A stretch of DNA of 13,285 nucleotides from Gallionella sp. UBA4737 (lineage in GTDB: Bacteria; Pseudomonadota; Gammaproteobacteria; Burkholderiales; Gallionellaceae): assembly GCA_002403995.1 (NCBI GenBank), contig DHIV01000116.1, forward strand, positions 15,775 to 29,059, given 5' to 3'. A program made the translations under genes and the position numbers. The stretch's first letter is position 1, and every line of letters starts with the position of its first letter. Positions 1-5,155 of the stretch are shown here, one piece after another. The notes under the pieces are model-generated. The model ran no database searches, was not told the origin of the DNA, and saw only the letters and a program-made list of their open reading frames with translations.

Positions 1-282
1 TTGCCGATGGACGAGGTGCAGACCAGCTACTACCTGCGCCTGCGCGTGCAGGACAAGCCGGGCGTGCTGGCCGACATCACGCGCATCCTGGCGGATGAGC
101 AGATTTCGATCGACGCGGTGATCCAGAAAGAACCCGGCGAAGGCGAAGACCAGACCGACCTGATCATGCTCACCCACCTGACCCGCGAGAAGCGCATCAA
201 CGCGGCGATCAAGAAGATCGAAGCGTTGGGCGTGGTGGCAGGCAAGGTGACGAAGCTGCGGCTGGAAGAGCTTGGTAAGTGA
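1..282 (+). CDS. hom: Homoserine dehydrogenase, C-terminal ACT domain (partial)
   Basis: This is the 3' end of a gene that begins left of the window; 93 residues are visible and the first codon (TTG) is not a real start. The residues form an ACT domain: a first strand around YYLRLRVQDKPGVLADIT, a helix, then a segment about isoleucine and glutamate residues and LIMLTH, ending in KKIEALGVV. This matches the regulatory tail of bacterial homoserine dehydrogenase, which reduces aspartate semialdehyde to homoserine and is often feedback-inhibited by threonine through this domain. A downstream threonine synthase gene supports hom over other ACT-domain proteins. The catalytic NAD(P)-binding part lies outside the window. 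The stop TGA at 280-282 is 1 nt before the next start codon, suggesting translational coupling with the cupin gene. Confidence 0.9.
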   Translation: MPMDEVQTSYYLRLRVQDKPGVLADITRILADEQISIDAVIQKEPGEGEDQTDLIMLTHLTREKRINAAIKKIEALGVVAGKVTKLRLEELGK

Positions 283-283
283 C

Positions 284-598
284 ATGGAGCAACATCGAGT
301 TCTGTTCGATTCTCTGGAGTGGCAGAACTCGATTCATGGCGCAAGATTCAAGGTTTTCCGCAAAGGTTCAAAACAGCTACGCCTGGTTGAGTTCACGTCC
401 GAGTTCGTCGAGCCGGGCTGGTGCGAAAAGGGGCATATCGGCTTCGTGATTCAAGGTGAACTCGAAATCGATTTTCACGGACACCTGGTGCGTTATCCGG
501 AAGGCTCGGGAATCTTCATCCCGTCGGGAGCGGCAAGCGGTCATAAGGGTCGCTCGATTACACCCGCAGTCCTGCTGTTTCTGGTCGAGGATATATGA
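284..598 (+). CDS. Small cupin-domain protein between hom and thrC
   Basis: This is a 104-residue single-domain protein. The ATG at 284 starts 1 nt after the hom stop; the same frame also has a TTG at 272 inside hom, but the ATG is preferred. The pattern GHIGFVIQGELEIDFHG followed by a Pro-Glu-Gly turn and IFIPSGAASGHKG is that of a beta-barrel cupin. The classical first cupin metal motif (HxH with a downstream Glu) is not intact, because only one His precedes GFVIQGELE; a second His lies in the ASGHKG loop. Metal binding and function are therefore uncertain. There is no clear Shine-Dalgarno sequence, which fits coupled translation from hom. It could be a small-molecule-binding or regulatory protein; no substrate can be assigned. 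Cupin assignment is moderately sure, the role is unknown. Confidence 0.7.
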   Translation: MEQHRVLFDSLEWQNSIHGARFKVFRKGSKQLRLVEFTSEFVEPGWCEKGHIGFVIQGELEIDFHGHLVRYPEGSGIFIPSGAASGHKGRSITPAVLLFLVEDI

Positions 599-608
599 TT
601 TAGAGATC

Positions 609-690
609 GTAGGGTGCAATAAGCGTAGCGCATTGCACCGAATGTTTGACCGTACATACGGCGCAATGCCCGTTGGTTATTGCGCCCTAC
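609..690. repeat. Paired-hairpin palindromic repeat (MITE/REP-like)
   Basis: This unit of 82 nt has terminal inverted repeats: GTAGGGTGCAATAA at 609-622 pairs with the complement of TTATTGCGCCCTAC at 677-690, with 13 of 14 positions matching. Each half also folds on itself: GGTGCAAT (613-620) with ATTGCACC (632-639), and GGCGCAAT (660-667) with ATTGCGCC (679-686). It encodes no protein and fills the gap between the cupin gene and thrC. Sequences of this design are common dispersed intergenic repeats in proteobacteria; its mobility here is inferred. Confidence 0.75.
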
Positions 691-712
691 TGATGATGAG
701 GTAGTGCTCCAA

Positions 713-2143
713 ATGAAATACATCTCCACCCGCGGCAACGCGCCCTCGAAAAACTTCACCGAAATCCTGCTCGGAGGCTTGGCGCCAGATGGCGGGCTGT
801 ATCTGCCGGAGCAATATCCGCAGGTGACGCGCGCCGAGCTGGATGCGTGGCGCGAGCTGCCCTATGCCGATCTTGCATTTGCTGTGCTGTCGAAATTCAT
901 CACCGACATTCCGGCTGCTGATCTCAAGGCCATCATCAGCAAGACCTATACGACCGCGGTGTACAGCAACGGCCGCGCCGATTCCGATTTCACGCAGATC
1001 ACGCCGCTGCGCACGCTGGAGCCGGGTGTGCACATCCTCGAACTTTCCAACGGGCCGACGCTGGCGTTCAAGGATATGGCGATGCAGTTGCTCGGCAACC
1101 TGTTTGAGTACGCGCTGGACAAGCAGCATGCCGAGCTGAATATCCTTGGTGCGACTTCCGGCGACACCGGTTCCGCTGCCGAATATGCGATGCGCGGCAA
1201 GCGCGGCATCCGCGTGTTCATGCTGTCGCCGCATGGCAAGATGTCGGGCTTCCAGCGCGCGCAGATGTATTCTCTGCAGGATCCGAACATCTTCAACATC
1301 GCGATCAACGGCATGTTCGACGACGCGCAGGACATGGTGAAGGCGATATCCAACGACCATGCATTCAAGGCGAAATACAAGATCGGCACGGTCAATTCGA
1401 TCAACTGGGCACGCGTGTCGGCGCAGGTGGTTTACTACTTCAAGGGCTACTTTGTCGCGACGAAATCGAACGACGAACAGGTCGCGTTCTCGGTGCCGTC
1501 CGGCAATTTCGGCAACATCTGCGCCGGGCACATCGCGCGCATGATGGGCTTGCCGATCGGCCAACTGATCCTCGCGACCAACGAAAACGACGTGCTGGAC
1601 GAATTCTTCCGCACCGGCGTATACCGCCCGCGCGACACCAAGCACACTTACGAGACCAGCAGTCCGTCTATGGACATCTCCAAGGCCAGCAATTTCGAAC
1701 GCTTCGTGTTCGACCTGGTCGGGCGCGATGGCGCGAAGGTACGCGAGTTCTGGAGCAAGGTGGACAAGGGTGGCGCATTTGATATCAAGGGCACGACTTA
1801 TTGGGATGCGTTGCCGAAGTTCGGTTTTTCTTCCGGCAAGAGCACGCATCAGGATCGCCTGAAGACGATCCGCGAACTGTGGGAGGAATACGGCGTGATG
1901 GTCGACACCCACACCGCCGACGGACTCATGGTGGGGTTGGAGCAGCGCCGCCCCAACCTGCCGCTGATCTGCCTGGAGACCGCGCTGCCCGCCAAGTTCG
2001 CCGAGACCATTCAGGAAGCATTGGGTCGCGAACCGGAACGCCCCGCCTCGCTGCAAGGCATCGAGAAGCTGCCGCAACGCTGCGAATTGATGGATGCGGA
2101 TGTGGTGAAACTCAAAGCGTTCATCGCGGCGAACGCGCCATGA
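713..2143 (+). CDS. thrC: Threonine synthase
   Basis: The 476-residue protein converts O-phosphohomoserine to threonine using pyridoxal phosphate, the last step of threonine synthesis. It opens with MKYISTRGNAP and LLGGLAPDGGLYLPE, the typical N-terminus of the threonine synthase family. The motif NGPTLAFKDMAMQ carries the PLP-binding lysine at about residue 120, and ATSGDTGSAAEYA is the glycine-rich cofactor-phosphate loop. SVPSGNFGNICAG is a further conserved family motif. Length is normal for the family. The ATG at 713 is chosen because the family motif starts there and GAGG lies at 698-701; an in-frame TTG at 680 falls inside the upstream repeat. The gene probably shares an operon with hom and the cupin gene, although the repeat at 609-690 lies in the leader. 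Confidence 0.95.
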   Translation: MKYISTRGNAPSKNFTEILLGGLAPDGGLYLPEQYPQVTRAELDAWRELPYADLAFAVLSKFITDIPAADLKAIISKTYTTAVYSNGRADSDFTQITPLRTLEPGVHILELSNGPTLAFKDMAMQLLGNLFEYALDKQHAELNILGATSGDTGSAAEYAMRGKRGIRVFMLSPHGKMSGFQRAQMYSLQDPNIFNIAINGMFDDAQDMVKAISNDHAFKAKYKIGTVNSINWARVSAQVVYYFKGYFVATKSNDEQVAFSVPSGNFGNICAGHIARMMGLPIGQLILATNENDVLDEFFRTGVYRPRDTKHTYETSSPSMDISKASNFERFVFDLVGRDGAKVREFWSKVDKGGAFDIKGTTYWDALPKFGFSSGKSTHQDRLKTIRELWEEYGVMVDTHTADGLMVGLEQRRPNLPLICLETALPAKFAETIQEALGREPERPASLQGIEKLPQRCELMDADVVKLKAFIAANAP

Positions 2144-2146
2144 TAT

Positions 2147-2169
2147 GGAGTGCAGCGACGTGTCGCTGC
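2147..2169 (+). repeat. REP element R1
   Basis: A GGAGT head is followed by a perfect 8-bp stem, GCAGCGAC (2152-2159) and GTCGCTGC (2162-2169), with a 2-nt loop. It starts 3 nt after the thrC stop and could also act as a 3' mRNA-stabilising hairpin. It belongs to the same family as the REPs around the RAYT gene. Confidence 0.75.
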
Positions 2170-2172
2170 TTT

Positions 2173-2195
2173 GGAGTGCGGCGGCATGACGCCGC
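2173..2195 (+). repeat. REP element R2
   Basis: A GGAGT head is followed by stem GCGGCG (2178-2183), loop GCATGA and CGCCGC (2190-2195). It is a direct-orientation relative of R1 and forms the outer boundary of the left REP-pair module. Confidence 0.75.
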
Positions 2196-2204
2196 TTCTA
2201 TTTG

Positions 2205-2287
2205 GAGTGCGCATAACCAGCGACTTGGCTGTCGTTTTTTGGCAGGCTAGTCGATTGGCTAGTAGTTGCATCAGACTCGTCTGCGCG
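2205..2287 (+). repeat. Left 83-nt inverted-repeat arm of the RAYT unit
   Basis: These 83 nt recur as the reverse complement at 2886-2968 with one difference (position 2242, G here against A in the complement of the right copy). The arm opens with GAGTGCGCATAACC, sharing the GGAGTGC head of the REPs. It contains three short stem-loops: CAGC/GCTG (2218-2231), CTAG/CTAG (2247-2262) and CAGAC/GTCTG (2272-2283). It lies between REP R2 and the oppositely oriented R4, so it forms the spacer of a REP pair. Confidence 0.9.
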
Positions 2288-2300
2288 ATTTTTAAAACAA

Positions 2301-2325
2301 GCAGCGTCATGCCGCTGCACTCCAA
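2301..2325 (-). repeat. REP element R4 overlapping the RAYT start codon
   Basis: Stem GCAGCG (2301-2306) pairs with CGCTGC (2313-2318) around a TCATGC loop, followed by ACTCC, the complement of the GGAGT head. It is in inverse orientation to R2. The loop contains the ATG at 2309-2311 that starts the transposase gene. RAYT proteins are known to bind REP hairpins, so self-regulation is conceivable but not shown. Confidence 0.75.
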
Positions 2326-2845
2326 AATTCACGCGCCGCCACACTGGTTGTTCGGACAAGGTATCTACATGGTGACGGCAGGGACTTACCAGAAATTTCC
2401 GCATTGGAATACGCCTGAGCGGCGCGATTTTTTCCTTGATGCATTGTTCGCGCGAGCTGTCGAGTTCGGTTGGCAGTTGCAGGCGTGGGCGGTGCTGCCT
2501 AATCATTACCATTTCATTGCCGCGTCGCCGGAAGATCCCAACACGTTGCGGAGATTTCTTGCCAAGCTGCACATGACAACGGCAAAGCAGTTGAACAAAT
2601 GGGACAGTGCGCCGGGAAGAAAGGTCTGGTATCAATTCTGGGACAGTCACATCACTTTTGAGCGCTCATATCTGGCTCGGCTGAATTATGTCCATCACAA
2701 TCCGGCGCATCATGGGTTGACGGATAATGCCTTGGAATATCGCTGGTGTTCGGCGAAGTGGTTTTCAGAGAATGCGCCATCGGCATTGGTGGCGACAGTG
2801 GAGAGTTGCAAGATGGACAAGCTTGAGGTGGTGGATGAGTTTTAA
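2309..2845 (+). CDS. REP-associated tyrosine transposase (RAYT, IS200-like Y1 family)
   Basis: The protein has 178 residues. RAYTs are HUH-superfamily single-strand endonucleases, related to the IS200/IS605 TnpA, that recognise and cut REP hairpins. Visible motifs are the first strand GIYMVTAGTYQKF (about 18-30), the HUH metal motif LPNHYHF with His66 and His68, and YLARLNYVHHNPAHHGL, whose Tyr127 is the probable nucleophile. All catalytic residues appear present, so the enzyme may be active. The frame is open upstream to 2150, but that stretch reads through the REPs and the 83-nt arm. ATG 2309 is the first plausible start; ATG 2369 would cut into the first strand. There is no clear Shine-Dalgarno sequence. 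The gene sits between two inverted 83-nt arms and six REPs of one family, the expected context for a RAYT. Confidence 0.9.
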   Translation: MPLHSKIHAPPHWLFGQGIYMVTAGTYQKFPHWNTPERRDFFLDALFARAVEFGWQLQAWAVLPNHYHFIAASPEDPNTLRRFLAKLHMTTAKQLNKWDSAPGRKVWYQFWDSHITFERSYLARLNYVHHNPAHHGLTDNALEYRWCSAKWFSENAPSALVATVESCKMDKLEVVDEF

Positions 2846-2849
2846 GTAT

Positions 2850-2872
2850 GGAGTGCAGCGACGCGTTGCTGC
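2850..2872 (+). repeat. REP element R5
   Basis: A GGAGT head is followed by GCAGCGAC (2855-2862) and GTTGCTGC (2865-2872), a stem with one G-T pair. It lies 5 nt after the RAYT stop and is the inner REP of the right-hand module. Confidence 0.75.
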
Positions 2873-2885
2873 CATTTTAAATAAA

Positions 2886-2968
2886 CGCGCAGACGAGTCT
2901 GATGCAACTACTAGCCAATCGACTAGCCTGTCAAAAAACGACAGCCAAGTCGCTGGTTATGCGCACTC
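2886..2968 (-). repeat. Right 83-nt inverted-repeat arm of the RAYT unit
   Basis: This is the reverse complement of 2205-2287 with one mismatch. It is flanked by REP R5 on the inside and the inverse REP R6 on the outside, mirroring the left module. The pair defines a unit of about 764 bp (2205-2968) with long inverted ends, or about 830 bp if the outer REPs are counted. Confidence 0.9.
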
Positions 2969-2979
2969 AAAATAAAACC

Positions 2980-3004
2980 GCGCAGTCATGCCTGCGCACT
3001 CCAA
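2980..3004 (-). repeat. REP element R6 just upstream of the AEC permease
   Basis: Stem GCGCAG (2980-2985) and CTGCGC (2992-2997) surround a TCATGC loop, followed by ACTCCAA, the inverted head. It ends 4 nt before the ATG of the next gene and so replaces the space where a ribosome binding site would be. Confidence 0.7.
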
Positions 3005-3008
3005 ATAA

Positions 3009-3914
3009 ATGACCAATCTCATCCTGCTCATCCTCTGTTTCATCGCGGGCATGTTGCTGCACCGCTTCAAGCGCATGCCGGTCAACACGCCGGCCGTGCT
3101 CAACAGTTTCATCATCCATGTTTCCTTCCCCGCGCTGGTGCTGTTGTCTGTGCACGACCTGAAGATCAGCGGTCATACAGGTCTGATGGCGGCGATGGCT
3201 TGGATATGTTTTGCGCTGTCGGTGGGTTTCTTCAGGCTGATCGGTCGCTGGCTGGATTTGCCGCGGCGCACGGTGGGTGCGCTGATACTGACTGGCGGAT
3301 TGTGCAATACCTCCTACGTCGGATTGCCGATGATCGAGGCGTATTACGGACACCAGGGACTCGCCACCGGCATCATCGTCGACCAGCTCGGCTCCTTCCT
3401 GGTGCTTTCCACATTGGGTATCACCGTTGCCGGCATCTATTCGTCGGGGCGTCCCACCGTGAGTGAGATGGCCAAGCGCATCTTTCTGTTTCCGCCGTTC
3501 ATCGCCTTGGTGATCGCGCTGTTGCTGATCCCTATGGAATATCCGGCATGGCTCACCATCGTGCTCAAGCGCATGGGCGATACGTTGGCACCGCTGGCGC
3601 TGCTCGCAGTCGGCTTTCAATTGCGTCTTGGCCATCTCGCGGGCAATGGCCGGAACCTGGCCATAGGCCTGACATTCAAGCTGGTGCTGGCGCCACTGGC
3701 ATTGTTTTTGTTGTATGTGCCGCTGTTCGGCGCGCACGGGCAGGCCATACAGATCACCTTGTTCGAAGCGGCCATGCCGCCGATGATCACCGCCGCGATC
3801 CTCGCCACCGAACACGATCTCGATCCGCCGCTGGCGACGCTGATGGTAGCGGTGGGACTGGTGATCTCATTCGCGACGCTGACTACATGGTGGTGGCTGA
3901 TGCAAGGCGTGTAA
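3009..3914 (+). CDS. AEC (auxin efflux carrier) family permease
   Basis: This 301-residue inner-membrane protein is almost wholly made of hydrophobic segments, about ten, starting with NLILLILCFIAGMLL. Family features are the RMPVNTPAVLNSFIIHVSFPALVLLS stretch (about 22-47), the GGLCNTSYVGLPM motif near residue 96, which resembles the conserved N-T-x-x-x-G-x-P of AEC transporters, and the C-terminal half with LAPLALLAVGFQL and AAMPPMITAAILA. Members export or exchange organic anions such as malate or malonate; the substrate here cannot be told. The start is the first Met of the frame, but no Shine-Dalgarno sequence is visible because REP R6 lies directly upstream. The neighbours give no functional clue. 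Confidence 0.88.
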   Translation: MTNLILLILCFIAGMLLHRFKRMPVNTPAVLNSFIIHVSFPALVLLSVHDLKISGHTGLMAAMAWICFALSVGFFRLIGRWLDLPRRTVGALILTGGLCNTSYVGLPMIEAYYGHQGLATGIIVDQLGSFLVLSTLGITVAGIYSSGRPTVSEMAKRIFLFPPFIALVIALLLIPMEYPAWLTIVLKRMGDTLAPLALLAVGFQLRLGHLAGNGRNLAIGLTFKLVLAPLALFLLYVPLFGAHGQAIQITLFEAAMPPMITAAILATEHDLDPPLATLMVAVGLVISFATLTTWWWLMQGV

Positions 3915-4116
3915 ACAGATATCCGGAATCGGCCGTTTGGGTCAGACGGAAGAAGCCAACTTCATCTGTCTGTACTATTATGCGCATACTGACAGATATC
4001 TTTGGGAAGCCCCGTCAATGAAGCTATCAGTTATTCTGAATCAACATGCTTCTCTATTTTAAATAGCGCTGAACGTTGGGCCCGCCAAATAACTGTTAGC
4101 ACAAATAGGAAAATCT
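3915..4116. other. Intergenic region upstream of the HNH/SEC-C gene
   Basis: These 202 nt have no credible ORF. CAGATATC occurs twice, near 3915 and near 3992. A 13-nt palindrome, CTATTTTAAATAG, lies at 4054-4066 and could be an operator. A ribosome binding site, AGGA, is at 4107-4110, 6 nt before the HNH gene ATG. Composition becomes AT-rich from about 4020, matching the gene that follows. Confidence 0.5.
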
Positions 4117-5058
4117 ATGGCCGAAGTAAATAAATTTGGGCTAAGTCGAAATATTCCGGATCCAATTAAGCGGGAAGTACGTCAAAGGTGTGGCTTCGGC
4201 TGTGTTGTTTGTGGTGCTGCTATTTACCAATATGAACATGTGGAGCCATTGTTTTCTGATGCCGAAACGCATGATCCAAATTGTATCGCGCTTCTTTGCG
4301 GTAGTTGCCATGATCGGGCCACACGTGGAATCTTATCTAAAGAAACAATCAAGCTGCAGGCTAAAAATCCAAAATGCCTTGAACAAGGATTTTCGTTTGG
4401 CCCTTTTGATCTCGGACAAACTCCACCCGAAATAATTTTTGGCACGCTCAAAGCGAAAAATATTGGGACTCTCATCAAGATTTATGGTGATGAGATACTC
4501 TCCATAGTTCCACCAGAACAAGAAGGATCACCATTTTTAATTAATGCATTCCTCAATGACAGGAATGGGAATCTTATTTTTGGAATTAAGAACAATGAGT
4601 GGATAACTCCAGCAGATAATTGGGATGTAGAGGTTATTGGGCAAAGGATAACTATCAGAATGAAACTTGGCGATATATTGCTTTGCCTTCGGAGTGATCC
4701 ACCTCATCGGCTTATTATCGAACGGCTCGAGATGCTTCATAAAGGAGTGAAGATTTGTTGTGAAGAAAACCAAACAATCGAAGTGACTACACCTTCTGGC
4801 CAGCATTTCAAATCGAGTCAAATGGAAATAGAAGGGGCCAGGATTGGGGTTGAAGTTACAGATGCCGGCATGGGGATTGGTGTCGGCGGTGGGAGTGTTT
4901 ATATCGGTGAAGCAACTTTCGGTAACAACCCATCAAATTTTCATCGTGCACCGTTACCACCTTTCAATATGAACACTTTTGGAAAAATAGGTCGAAATGA
5001 AAAGTGTCCTTGTGGTAGTGGGGAAAAATACAAGCGGTGCTGCGGTGTGATCAGATAA
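4117..5058 (+). CDS. HNH-nuclease-like protein with C-terminal SEC-C motif
   Basis: The protein has 313 residues. The N-terminus carries a zinc-supported HNH pattern: Cys29-x2-Cys32, Glu40-His41, Asn55 and Cys61-x2-Cys64-His65. This fits the core of HNH nucleases, which cut DNA or RNA with one metal ion. Residues about 105-285 are predicted to be mainly beta-rich and match nothing I recognise; they include an unusual glycine-rich run, DAGMGIGVGGGS. The C-terminus is a SEC-C motif, RNEKCPCGSGEKYKRCC (293-309), a zinc-binding tail first known from SecA and found on many unrelated proteins. ATG 4117 has AGGA 6 nt upstream. Coding sequence is clearly more AT-rich than the neighbours, which suggests horizontal acquisition. 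A role in phage or plasmid defence is possible but unproven; no partner gene adjoins it. Confidence 0.75.
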   Translation: MAEVNKFGLSRNIPDPIKREVRQRCGFGCVVCGAAIYQYEHVEPLFSDAETHDPNCIALLCGSCHDRATRGILSKETIKLQAKNPKCLEQGFSFGPFDLGQTPPEIIFGTLKAKNIGTLIKIYGDEILSIVPPEQEGSPFLINAFLNDRNGNLIFGIKNNEWITPADNWDVEVIGQRITIRMKLGDILLCLRSDPPHRLIIERLEMLHKGVKICCEENQTIEVTTPSGQHFKSSQMEIEGARIGVEVTDAGMGIGVGGGSVYIGEATFGNNPSNFHRAPLPPFNMNTFGKIGRNEKCPCGSGEKYKRCCGVIR

Positions 5059-5135
5059 TACCAGCGGATTTGTAAAAATCGTTGTTGATTTAATCTTTTA
5101 AAATCTGCGTCCGAGATTAATGACTGTACGGTTTG

Positions 5136-5152
5136 TGTCATAACTTGTCATA
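5136..5152 (+). promoter_or_regulatory. Tandem TGTCATA repeat before hypF
   Basis: TGTCATA occurs at 5136-5142 and again at 5146-5152, a spacing of 10 nt or one helical turn, ending 3 nt before the hypF ATG. It may be an operator or chance; no known regulator is recognised. Confidence 0.25.
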
Positions 5153-5155
5153 CTC

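Larger units (their letters stand above)
2205..2968 (+). mobile_element. RAYT unit bounded by 83-nt inverted repeats
   Basis: The unit contains the transposase gene, internal REPs R4 and R5, and the two 83-nt arms in opposite orientation. Outer REPs R2 and R6 flank it. No target-site duplication is evident, as expected for the HUH mechanism. Whether the whole unit ever moved as one block is inferred; RAYTs are usually regarded as single-copy domesticated genes that mobilise REPs rather than themselves. Confidence 0.6.

Noticed and set aside
677..2077. Long 466-codon frame antisense to thrC
   Set aside because: thrC is unmistakable on the plus strand; the antisense frame is Arg/His/Gln-rich with no family motif, as expected for GC-rich shadows.
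2150..2308. N-terminal extension of the RAYT up to 2150
   Set aside because: The frame is open, but it translates REPs and the 83-nt arm; family homology starts only after about 2340.
2967..3815. 282-codon frame antisense to the AEC permease
   Set aside because: Its composition is a hydrophilic mirror of the membrane protein and it holds no recognisable domain.
4075..4081. GTTGGGC as an integron attC core (GTTRRRY) in front of the AT-rich HNH gene
   Set aside because: No matching RYYYAAC partner was seen upstream and no attC-like palindrome follows the gene at 5058, so a gene cassette is not supported.
5085..5100. FNR-like site upstream of hypF (TTGATTTAATC)
   Set aside because: The second half-site does not match ATCAA, so the consensus is not met.
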